A stretch of 46,037 nt of DNA, from NCBI GenBank assembly GCA_903902705.1, contig CAIUVX010000014.1:1-46037 (forward strand). The letters are read 5' to 3'. Positions within the stretch are counted from its first letter, which is position 1. Each line of letters begins with the position of its first letter. Positions 16,343 to 23,098 of the stretch are shown piece by piece. The position numbers and the translations under genes were made by a program. Origin of the DNA: an uncultured Methylococcales bacterium. Its GTDB lineage: Bacteria; Pseudomonadota; Gammaproteobacteria; Methylococcales; Methylomonadaceae. The notes under the pieces were generated by a model. The model searched no databases. It saw nothing but the letters and a program-made list of their open reading frames with translations, and was not told the origin of the DNA.

Positions 16343-17488
16343 GTGATAACCATACCCTACTGGCGATTATCAGGCTTTTATTTCTTTTATTTTGCAACCG
16401 TAGGCAGTTTTATTCCCTATTGGAGTCTGTATTTAAAACATATTGGTTTTAATGCGGATGCCATCGGTGAATTGTCTGCGTTATTAATCAGCACTAAAAT
16501 AATTTCTCCTAACTTATGGGGGTGGATTGCTGATCGTACTGGCAAAAGTTTACGCATTATTCGCCTTGCGGCTTTTTTTGCAGGTTTTTTGTTTGCAGGT
16601 TTTTTATTTTTTCATGGTTATGTGTGGTTTGCATGGATAACACTGTGTTTTAGTTTTTTTTGGAATGCTGCACTACCACAATTTGAAGCACTCACTTTAC
16701 AACACGTCAAAACTGAACCGCATCGTTATAGTCGAATTCGACTGTGGGGATCGGTGGGTTTTATTATTGCTGTGTTAGGTGTCGGTCAGTTATTGGATGG
16801 CTGGGGTATTGATTATCTGCCAATGGTGGTGATTGGTATTTTGGTGTTAATGTGGCTAGTAAGCCTCATCATACCTGAGGCAAAAAGAAGTGATATTTAT
16901 CATACTGATTCAATAGGTATGCTGCAAATTTTAAAAAAACCAGAAGTGTTAGCGTTTTTGCTGGTGAGTTTATTGGTACAACTAGCTCATTCACCTTACT
17001 ATGTTTTTTATTCGATTTATTTAAAGCACTATCATTATTCCGCCAGTAATACTGGGCTATTGTGGACGTGTGGCGTGTTGGCGGAAATTGTTTTATTCAT
17101 TTACATGAAGCAGCTGTTACAACGTTTTTCTCTGCGCATTATTTTATTATCCAGTTTGCTGTTATCGATTATTCGCTGGTGGTTGATTGCCAACTATGCG
17201 AATAATATTCCGCTTTTAATTAGCGCACAATTGCTACACGCAGCAAGCTTTGGTGGTACTCATGTTGCCGCTATGCACTTAATCTATCAGTATTTTGGTG
17301 AACAACATCAAGGCAAGGGGCAGGCGTTATACACCAGTTTAAGTTTTGGTTTGGGTGGAATGTTGGGTAGTCTTTATGCAGGTTATTGCTGGGAATCGTT
17401 AAGCCCTGAGTTTGTTTATTTGGTTGCCGCCTTTTGTTGTGCGCTTGCTTTATTGATTGCCTATCTGTGGGTGGGCAGGGATATTTAA
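16343..17488 (+). CDS. MFS transporter (HcaT/MFS_1-like), C terminus altered by island insertion
   Basis: A 381-aa protein with about 12 predicted membrane segments, starting MITIPYWRLSGFYFFYFATVGSFIPYWSLYLKHIGF, typical of the LacY/HcaT-like MFS group. The loop motif WGWIADRTGKSLRII resembles the MFS signature between TM2 and TM3, and RYSRIRLWGSVGF is the conserved motif of this subgroup. The substrate cannot be told. The last ten codons (IAYLWVGRDI) coincide exactly with the 30-bp attL core. At attR the same words continue for ten more codons (NKILSIKSAN) before a stop, so the pre-insertion protein was probably 391 aa. Confidence 0.88.
   Translation: MITIPYWRLSGFYFFYFATVGSFIPYWSLYLKHIGFNADAIGELSALLISTKIISPNLWGWIADRTGKSLRIIRLAAFFAGFLFAGFLFFHGYVWFAWITLCFSFFWNAALPQFEALTLQHVKTEPHRYSRIRLWGSVGFIIAVLGVGQLLDGWGIDYLPMVVIGILVLMWLVSLIIPEAKRSDIYHTDSIGMLQILKKPEVLAFLLVSLLVQLAHSPYYVFYSIYLKHYHYSASNTGLLWTCGVLAEIVLFIYMKQLLQRFSLRIILLSSLLLSIIRWWLIANYANNIPLLISAQLLHAASFGGTHVAAMHLIYQYFGEQHQGKGQALYTSLSFGLGGMLGSLYAGYCWESLSPEFVYLVAAFCCALALLIAYLWVGRDI
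17456..17485 (+). repeat. attL core (30-bp direct repeat)
   Basis: Starts ATTGCCTATCTGTGGGTGGG and is identical to 29720-29749. It is exactly the last ten sense codons of the MFS gene. Similarity to the attR flank continues weakly for about 30 bp into the element, without gaps. Confidence 0.92.
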
Positions 17489-17540
17489 ACAATATAATCA
17501 ATAAAATCAGTTGGTTATAAAATATCATTAGTGAGTAATT

Positions 17541-17564
17541 CAAAAATAGCGCACTTATGGCGCA
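17541..17564 (+). promoter_or_regulatory. Candidate integrase arm-type sites, left end
   Basis: CAAAAATAGCGCACT (17541-17555) followed at once by TATGGCGCA (17556-17564). Both words recur at the right end (29582-29603) in swapped order. They lie 55 nt inside the attL core. Paired repeats inside both ends are typical of tyrosine-integrase arm sites; the function is inferred. Confidence 0.6.
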
Positions 17565-17581
17565 CTTCTAAAAAAATCACC

Positions 17582-17606
17582 ACAAAAAACCGCAATGTGT
17601 GCGGTT
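17582..17606 (-). terminator. Intrinsic terminator for the winged-helix/J-domain gene
   Basis: Read on the minus strand, AACCGCA and TGCGGTT form a 7-bp stem with a 5-nt loop, followed by TTTTGTG. It lies 43 nt after the stop at 17650. Confidence 0.6.
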
Positions 17607-17649
17607 AAAAGTGGCGCGTATCAATGCCCTTTTTTTTCACTCAAAACCA

Positions 17650-18261
17650 TCACCGTAAAGAATTATTGACCTGCACCTGTTCATTAACTTGGTGGGTTGG
17701 TGTGGGTAATGGAATACCTGATTTAATCCAGTCGCTACATTGCTTCATTTGTTTAAATTCAAATTCATAACCTGCGGCTTTGTCGGGGTGGGTTTTTTGC
17801 ATCAATCCTTTAACCTTAAGCATTAACGGCTTTACCTCATTTTCTGGTAATCCCATATCGAACACGCCCCCAAACAGATTAAAGCCGTGCTTTGCCTTAT
17901 CCACTTTTTTAAAAACCGCTTGGCACTCTGTGATTAAGGCATTGCGGTAAACATCCGTGCTTAACTGCCATTCCAGTTCCCAGTAGGGCAGTTTACAACT
18001 CGAACTATCAAACCATTCTTGTTTAGTGCGATTGCACACGATTAAGCCTTCACTTGCTAATGCCCTCAATGTCCGTCTTATCTGGTTTACGCTTGGCTTG
18101 GTTTTCATGCCCTCATAGATTCCTGTCCATTTCAAATCAAAAGCATTTTGAAGAATGTAAAAAACCGTATTAGCAGAATGGGGCGGTGGGTGATCTATAT
18201 CAACGGTTAAAGCATCAAGGATTAACCGCTTGTTGAATGTAAGGCGTGTTTTGGCTGTCAT
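17650..18261 (-). CDS. Winged-helix plus J-domain-like protein
   Basis: A 203-aa soluble protein. The N-terminal half looks like a winged-helix DNA-binding domain (SVNQIRRTLRALASEGLIVCNRTKQEWF, about residues 57-85). The C-terminal part has KPLMLKVKGLMQKTHPDKAAGYEFEFKQMKQC with the His158-Pro159-Asp160 motif and flanking helices of a J domain, which in the family stimulates Hsp70 ATPase. It is the leftmost gene of the element and diverges from the DnaJ-RDD-Sel1 gene across a 158-bp gap. A transcription or replication factor recruiting host DnaK is possible, by analogy with DnaJ use in phage replication. The J assignment is moderate. Confidence 0.6.
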   Translation of the reverse strand: MTAKTRLTFNKRLILDALTVDIDHPPPHSANTVFYILQNAFDLKWTGIYEGMKTKPSVNQIRRTLRALASEGLIVCNRTKQEWFDSSSCKLPYWELEWQLSTDVYRNALITECQAVFKKVDKAKHGFNLFGGVFDMGLPENEVKPLMLKVKGLMQKTHPDKAAGYEFEFKQMKQCSDWIKSGIPLPTPTHQVNEQVQVNNSLR

Positions 18262-18373
18262 TTTTTATTGTACTGTCAAGCAAAGGCACAATAATATCAT
18301 AACGATGTTATAAAGTAACATGTAACACAAGCGCATTTCACCGATATTGGCACAGCCATTCTAACCAGTCGCG

Positions 18374-18379
18374 TATAAT
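18374..18379 (+). promoter_or_regulatory. Possible -10 box for the DnaJ-RDD-Sel1 gene
   Basis: A perfect TATAAT lies 40 nt before the ATG at 18420. The only -35-like word, TTGGCA at 18347, is 21 nt away, longer than ideal, so the call is tentative. The gap also contains the short dyad ATAACGATGTTAT near 18299-18311. Confidence 0.3.
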
Positions 18380-18419
18380 CAAAACCTCACGCGCTCTCAA
18401 ATAATAACAAGCAGGTTTC

Positions 18420-20003
18420 ATGGCAAACATCCGCACCCATTACGATAACTTAAGAGTTGCACGAAACGCGCCAGATAGCGTTATCAAAGCCGCATATAAA
18501 GCTCTTTGCCAAACCTATCACCCTGATAAATTTCAAGGTAATAAAGCCGAAGCCGAACGGATTATGAAGCTGATTAATACCTCTTATGCGGTGTTAATAG
18601 ACCCTGTTAAACGGGCAGAACATGATGCTTGGATTAAAGAAAAAGAAGCAGCCGCTAATCAACAGTATGAAAAAGCAAGCTTTGCCGAAACAGGCAGTGG
18701 AACTGAACAAGAGTTTTATCAAAAGCAGGAAACCAAGCGCGAATATACCCCGCCACCCAGAGAACCAGAACCTGAACCACCCGAAACCAACCCCTCACTG
18801 TATTTATGGCGGCGTTTTTTTGCTCGACAGATTGATTATTTTATCTGTGCTTTCCTGTTGAGTTTTATGCTTGCAGCTTGGTCAACTACAGGTCAATCCC
18901 TACCTAACACGATAAATGAGGCAATAAATAATCCTAATTTATCCGCCTCCCAACAAATGATTAACTGGAGTATTGTGAGTGCATTTTTTTGGGTTATTTT
19001 AGAGTCGATTTGCCTTTCAATGTTCGGCACAACCCTTGGTAAAGCATTGTTTCGTTTGCGGCTAGTCAGTGACAACATTGAGCCTAATTATTGGGGGCGT
19101 AGTGTTGCCGTGTGGTTGCAAGGTATGGGCGGCGGGCTTCCTGTTATATCTGCATTTTTTATGCTGAATGCAGCGGCAAAGTTAAAGAAAAATGGTCAAA
19201 CCGAATGGGATAGGCGGACTGGGTTTAGCGTAGAAGCTGAGCCGCTTGGCATTCTACGCAGTGTGTCATTAACTGTGTTAATCGTGTTGGTGTTTGTAGG
19301 TAGTTCCATTCTTGGGGAAATTGGGAAACATACCAAGCCTAGCCAACAACAGATACAACAAGCTCAGGTTGTGCAAAGTGTGCCGCAAGCTACGCCTGTG
19401 AAAGCCAAAGATTTTGATTATAGTAAAGTTGATTTAGATAGTATTAACCCTAATGACATAAGCTTTAAAGGTTATGAGCATCTATTTAAGCCAGAAGAAA
19501 AACCCGTTACACGACAAGCCACGGCACAAGATATATTTCAACAAGCAGAAAATTTACATAACCAAGGTCGTTATGCAGAAGCCTTGCCACTTTATCAAGG
19601 CTTGGCAGAACAAGGGGATGCGTATGCGCAACACACTTTAGGGTTTATGTATGAGCGTGGTCAAGGCGTAGCTCAGGATAATACTCAAGCCGTTTTTTTG
19701 TATCGTAAATCAGTGGTTTGGTTTCGTAAATCGGCTGAACAAGGGGATGCAGATGCGCAATTTAGATTAGGCATAATGTATGAATATGGTCGAGGTGTTG
19801 CAAAAGATGAAGCTCAAGCAGTGGTTTGGTATCGCAAAGCCGCTGAACAAGGTCATGCAGAAGCACAAGCTAATTTAGGATTTAGGTATGAAATCGGTCT
19901 AGGTATCGCAAAAGATGAAGTTCAAGCTGTGTATTGGTATCGCAAAGCCGCTGAACAGGGTCATGCTATTGCCATCGCTACTTTAAAGCAGCTAGGTCAA
20001 TAA
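18420..20003 (+). CDS. DnaJ-RDD-Sel1 membrane protein
   Basis: A 527-aa fusion. The J domain (about 5-70) has His34-Pro35-Asp36 in TYHPDKFQGN. A Pro/Glu-rich linker (109-124) leads to an RDD membrane domain (about 126-265, starting LWRRFFARQIDYFICAFLL) with hydrophobic segments near 136-156, 181-203 and 230-252, and a further TM at 280-297. The C-terminal third has Sel1-type repeats (about 370-525: EQGDAYAQHTLGFMYERGQG, EQGDADAQFRLGIMYEYGRG, EQGHAEAQANLGFRYEIGLG). One repeat has an extra SVVWFRK insertion. Probably a membrane-tethered Hsp70 cochaperone or protein-interaction scaffold. Cargo gene of the element. Confidence 0.82.
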   Translation: MANIRTHYDNLRVARNAPDSVIKAAYKALCQTYHPDKFQGNKAEAERIMKLINTSYAVLIDPVKRAEHDAWIKEKEAAANQQYEKASFAETGSGTEQEFYQKQETKREYTPPPREPEPEPPETNPSLYLWRRFFARQIDYFICAFLLSFMLAAWSTTGQSLPNTINEAINNPNLSASQQMINWSIVSAFFWVILESICLSMFGTTLGKALFRLRLVSDNIEPNYWGRSVAVWLQGMGGGLPVISAFFMLNAAAKLKKNGQTEWDRRTGFSVEAEPLGILRSVSLTVLIVLVFVGSSILGEIGKHTKPSQQQIQQAQVVQSVPQATPVKAKDFDYSKVDLDSINPNDISFKGYEHLFKPEEKPVTRQATAQDIFQQAENLHNQGRYAEALPLYQGLAEQGDAYAQHTLGFMYERGQGVAQDNTQAVFLYRKSVVWFRKSAEQGDADAQFRLGIMYEYGRGVAKDEAQAVVWYRKAAEQGHAEAQANLGFRYEIGLGIAKDEVQAVYWYRKAAEQGHAIAIATLKQLGQ

Positions 20004-20092
20004 CCCCGCTATGTGTGTCCATAACACGATAAAACGCACCCCGTAGAAAGTAATAATAGCAAACAACAACAAACACAAAACGAGCGTAAATA

Positions 20093-21064
20093 GTGGCAAA
20101 GAAAATTAATTGTCCCAGCAACTTAAATCTAACTTGGCTGCAATATGTATCTGTAGTTGATTTTGATGCGCAAGAGTTAGGGGAAGGAAAAGAGTATATT
20201 TCGCTTTTTGTCGATATGAGCAAGGTTACATTTTGCACACCCGCTGGATTGTGTGGACTGCATGAAATGATTAGGTCACATCCACATCAGGGATTAATTT
20301 TTGTTAATCATCCTGAAAAATCAGACACCTATCAATACCTGCAACGCATGGACTTCTACGATAATTTACAGATTTTTAAAGACAAAAACTTTGTTTGTCA
20401 TTCGGCTTCTGGACGTTTTAAAGAGATGACGCTCATTGCTAAAGACATACAGCCCAGATCGTCTGTAGTGAATAATCTTTGTAAAGAAATTGCTTGTGTG
20501 GTCGCGCCAGATGACCGTGATTTTCAGGATTTTCTTTTATTCTGTATTGGGGAAATGATTAATAACGTCATTCAACATTCGCATTCTACAGGTATCACTT
20601 GTGCGCAATTTTACCCAAAAACCAATGAAATTGAGGTTGCTATTGCTGATCATGGCAGGGGAATAAAAGCAGGATTAAAAGACAATCCACAGTTTTATTC
20701 TCTCGAATCTGATTTAGACGCGCTTGAAATTGCTACTCAACCTGATACATCAGGCACGTTTGATAGTTCATCAGAGCCTTACGCCATTAAAATGAACTCT
20801 GGAAATGGACTTTATTATCTTAAAAAAATCATTGAGAAATCTCATGGGCATCTGGATATTTTTAGCCATTCAGCACATTATTATCAGAATGGAAACCAGC
20901 CGATAACCATTAAATTGAGCCGCTGTTTTGCAGGAACTTTGGTTGTTTTTCGCTTGAATCGAGATTACACTTCAACTCTACAGGAGATATTACGCGAGAT
21001 TCGTGAAGAAACTTCAACTGCGCAACAAACAACCAGTGATTTATCTGATATACAATTTGAATAA
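20093..21064 (+). CDS. STAS-like plus GHKL ATPase protein
   Basis: A 323-aa soluble protein starting at GTG 20093; the start is the first in frame, the upstream SD is weak and a later start is possible. Residues about 30-105 look like a degenerate STAS fold (ISLFVDMSKVTFCTPAGLCGLHEMI). Residues about 140-290 are a GHKL ATPase: N-box CIGEMINNVIQHS (151-163), G1 IADHGRGI (184-191), G2 NSGNGLYYLKKI (235-246). There is no receiver, HisKA or membrane segment, so this is not a two-component kinase; it resembles anti-sigma-type serine kinases. It lies 42 nt before a DUF4325 STAS-like gene, its likely partner. Confidence 0.75.
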   Translation: MAKKINCPSNLNLTWLQYVSVVDFDAQELGEGKEYISLFVDMSKVTFCTPAGLCGLHEMIRSHPHQGLIFVNHPEKSDTYQYLQRMDFYDNLQIFKDKNFVCHSASGRFKEMTLIAKDIQPRSSVVNNLCKEIACVVAPDDRDFQDFLLFCIGEMINNVIQHSHSTGITCAQFYPKTNEIEVAIADHGRGIKAGLKDNPQFYSLESDLDALEIATQPDTSGTFDSSSEPYAIKMNSGNGLYYLKKIIEKSHGHLDIFSHSAHYYQNGNQPITIKLSRCFAGTLVVFRLNRDYTSTLQEILREIREETSTAQQTTSDLSDIQFE

Positions 21065-21106
21065 TAAGAAAAACAGTAGCTTGCCATATTTAGGAGGTAA
21101 TACGTT

Positions 21107-21406
21107 ATGAATATCATACTGACAGAACAACCCGATTCTTTTTTATCAGGTGCTGAATGCGCATTAGATATTAGAATAAATCAGTTAGTACCCGCCTTAA
21201 AAAAAGGTGAAACGGTTGAAATCGATTTTTCCAATGTTAGGGGGACAAGTCAATCATGGATGAACACTTTCATCATGGGAACATTGCTGGAATGTGGCGT
21301 TGATAGCCTGAAATACCTGAAATTTCAACATTGCAATCCATTGGTTAAAGAGTTGATAATCTTTTCTGTGCAGAAAGCCAAGCAAAGATCATTACAGGCA
21401 GCATGA
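21107..21406 (+). CDS. DUF4325 STAS-like protein
   Basis: A 99-aa protein with a strong SD (AGGAGGT, 9 nt before ATG). The segment ETVEIDFSNVRGTSQSWMNTFIMGTLLECG fits the STAS-like DUF4325 family: a hydrophobic strand ending in Asp-Phe, a Ser/Thr-rich loop and an amphipathic helix; KYLKFQHCNPLVKELIIFSVQKA follows as in relatives. It is encoded after the STAS-GHKL ATPase. Known DUF4325 proteins occur with GHKL ATPases in mobile regions. Function unknown; a phosphorylation switch is inferred. Confidence 0.72.
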   Translation: MNIILTEQPDSFLSGAECALDIRINQLVPALKKGETVEIDFSNVRGTSQSWMNTFIMGTLLECGVDSLKYLKFQHCNPLVKELIIFSVQKAKQRSLQAA

Positions 21407-21421
21407 GCATAGCGTATTGTG

Positions 21422-21444
21422 AGGCGGTTAATATTACGCCGCCT
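21422..21444. terminator. Possible bidirectional hairpin between convergent genes
   Basis: AGGCGG (21422-21427) pairs with CCGCCT (21439-21444) in the 39-bp gap between the DUF4325 gene and the minus-strand 75-aa gene. The T-runs on either side are poor, so it is tentative. Confidence 0.35.
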
Positions 21445-21445
21445 G

Positions 21446-21673
21446 TTACTCACTATTTAACCTTGCCCTAATCTGCGCTATTTCCAAACAGATTTCAGGT
21501 GTCATGCAATCAGGACAATGTGGGCAGTTGGACTTTGCAAGTCTGGCTTCAATTCGTTTGCGTTCAGCCCTGATTTCTTCAACAGACATTTTTTGAATTT
21601 CCTCCCAATACGGGTCTATTTTTGTTTTAGACTGTTGTTCCAGTTTGGTTAATCGGCTTATTAATCGGTTCAT
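21446..21673 (-). CDS. Small phage-type protein with RLxKLE start (75 aa)
   Basis: Begins MNRLISRLTKLEQQ, then a charged helical region (SVEEIRAERKRIEARLAK) and a Cys4-like cluster NCPHCPDCMTPEIC that may bind zinc. It is the last gene of the minus-strand core operon and shares its N-terminal R-[LV]-x-K-L-E motif with the next two upstream genes. Function unknown. Confidence 0.6.
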   Translation of the reverse strand: MNRLISRLTKLEQQSKTKIDPYWEEIQKMSVEEIRAERKRIEARLAKSNCPHCPDCMTPEICLEIAQIRARLNSE

Positions 21674-21694
21674 GGTTTGATGCTCGCTTTTAAA

Positions 21695-21961
21695 TCACCA
21701 CGCATAAATAGCCATAAATATAAGCACGTTAGAACCGCTAGGTATCGGTACTATGTCCTTACACCTGCATTGAAAGTCATGCACTGATTCATCGGCTAAA
21801 CGCATTATTCGGGTTTCTTTACCGCGTGAAGTAGTGGCATAGCCTAGCAGTTCAGGTTCAGACTTATCAGGGTTCACACCATGAAAATGGATATAAATCG
21901 GCTTTATATTTAGTGAGGTATTATTGGTTTCTAATTTAGCGAGTCGGTTTTTTAGGTTCAT
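21695..21961 (-). CDS. Small phage-type protein with NRLxKLE start (88 aa)
   Basis: Starts MNLKNRLAKLETNN, then IKPIYIHFHGVNPDKSE, similar to small proteins that accompany DUF5681 genes in prophage-like elements. Its ATG lies inside the end of the upstream 59-aa gene (26-nt overlap). There is no membrane helix apart from a short hydrophobic C terminus. Function unknown. Confidence 0.6.
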   Translation of the reverse strand: MNLKNRLAKLETNNTSLNIKPIYIHFHGVNPDKSEPELLGYATTSRGKETRIMRLADESVHDFQCRCKDIVPIPSGSNVLIFMAIYAW

Positions 21962-22115
21962 GCGGTACGCTCTTTAGTAGACTTGAATAATCAGGAAAAC
22001 GCTTGTTTTTGGGCATATCACCGCCCTGTTTTACCCGTAAACATTCTTCAAAGGTTAAAAATTCACTGTGTTTATTGGACACTTCCAGCTTCACCACTCT
22101 ATTCTTTATGCTCAC
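21936..22115 (-). CDS. Small phage-type protein with NRVxKLE start (59 aa)
   Basis: I choose GTG at 22115, with GGAG 8 nt upstream, giving MSIKNRVVKLEVSNKHSE; an in-frame ATG at 22136 would lie deeper in the DUF5681 gene. The start matches its two downstream neighbours, and FLTFEECLRVKQGG follows. It overlaps the end of the DUF5681 gene by 17 nt and the start of the 88-aa gene by 26 nt. Confidence 0.55.
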   Translation of the reverse strand: MSIKNRVVKLEVSNKHSEFLTFEECLRVKQGGDMPKNKRFPDYSSLLKSVPHEPKKPTR

Positions 22116-22497
22116 TGCTTTGCTCCAATACTTCAATGCGTTTGGTTAGTTCGTCTATTTCAATAACCTTTGCCTGATTCGCTAAGGCGGTGATTAACTG
22201 GCTACCTATGTCGGGTGGTATTTTGCCTTGCATCGTGGCGCGTATGATCTCGTTACCTTGACCTGCTAAGGAGTCAACAAACGGTAAGTTTATCGGCACG
22301 GCTTGCGGTTTCAATGCAGGACACACGCGCTCTAATACCAGCTTGATCGCTTGCACATCGCCGCCTTTGGCTAACTCGATTAGTTTGTTAAGAATGTCTG
22401 GCATATCGTCATTGATGCTTTTGCGTAGCTTATCCGCTGTCATGTTTGCTGATGGTCTACCTTTTGCGTTGCCACTTGTGCCTTTTTTAAATGTCAT
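22099..22497 (-). CDS. DUF5681 domain protein
   Basis: A 132-aa protein starting MTFKKGTSGNAKGRPSANM, the basic Gly-rich signature of DUF5681 found near small-terminase-like genes in phages and satellites. The remainder is helical with a C-terminal coiled coil (VIEIDELTKRIEVLEQSSEHKE). It may bind DNA. No terminase large subunit accompanies it here. Confidence 0.75.
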   Translation of the reverse strand: MTFKKGTSGNAKGRPSANMTADKLRKSINDDMPDILNKLIELAKGGDVQAIKLVLERVCPALKPQAVPINLPFVDSLAGQGNEIIRATMQGKIPPDIGSQLITALANQAKVIEIDELTKRIEVLEQSSEHKE

Positions 22498-22522
22498 GTT
22501 GTTATTCCTTGCTTAATCAAGC

Positions 22523-22825
22523 TCAATGCTTGCTGGTCACTGGCTGTAATGCTGCGCTTAGCTTACCGCCCATTACATAATCAACTGATACCATGAGCAA
22601 GCCATAAAACAGGGCTTTATCTTCTGAATTATCAAAGTGAATACGGTTGTTATCCAGCGCGTGAATTATCGGAATGCCGCATGATGCCAAGCCTGTTCTC
22701 AGGTCATCGGGATTCATGGCGTTAATGGGGCAGTCGTTTTGCGCTAACAAGGCTAATCGTTCCAGTGTTGGACTCATTTGTAGTTTTGCGGCGGTTAGTT
22801 CAATACTTTCGTTTTCGTTAATCAT
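22523..22825 (-). CDS. Hypothetical protein of element (100 aa)
   Basis: I do not recognise this protein. It is acidic and helical (TAAKLQMSPTLERLALLAQND, DKALFYGLLMVSVDYVMGGKL), with no metal motif. It overlaps the upstream 92-aa gene by 8 nt and is 25 nt from the DUF5681 gene, so it belongs to the core operon. Confidence 0.6.
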   Translation of the reverse strand: MINENESIELTAAKLQMSPTLERLALLAQNDCPINAMNPDDLRTGLASCGIPIIHALDNNRIHFDNSEDKALFYGLLMVSVDYVMGGKLSAALQPVTSKH

Positions 22826-23096
22826 TTTGGTATTCCTTTGGTAGTGGGTTCATTTTCAGTAAAAAGGCTTGGTGTTCTGCGTTGTGGGCAAGCACGGTTA
22901 ATGCTTGCCAGTTGGGGGTGTAGACCGTTGTCATGAGCAATTCATTAACAATGGTTTGCTTGTTGGCTTTTAAGTATGCCAATTGTTCTGCGCTTAGTTT
23001 GTCGGACGGTTCGATACACAAGCCGTTTTCTAAACCGTCCACTGATTCAAGCCATAAACTAAAACCCGCTTGTTTGATTCTATCGAGTGGACTCAT
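22818..23096 (-). CDS. TubC-N-like small protein (92 aa)
   Basis: Residues 5-53 (IKQAGFSLWLESVDGLENGL, then PSDKLSAEQLAYLKANKQTIVNELL) follow the short helix-hairpin pattern also seen in TubC N-terminal docking domains, which is common in phage-type proteins next to DUF927 helicases. It starts 2 nt after the stop of the DUF927 gene. The role is unknown; a primase/helicase accessory is plausible. Confidence 0.55.
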   Translation of the reverse strand: MSPLDRIKQAGFSLWLESVDGLENGLCIEPSDKLSAEQLAYLKANKQTIVNELLMTTVYTPNWQALTVLAHNAEHQAFLLKMNPLPKEYQND

Positions 23097-23098
23097 GG

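Noticed and set aside
20093-21064. Assignment as a two-component histidine kinase
   Set aside because: No HisKA H-box, receiver or membrane sensor; the N-terminal STAS-like region and partner gene fit an anti-sigma-type ATPase better.
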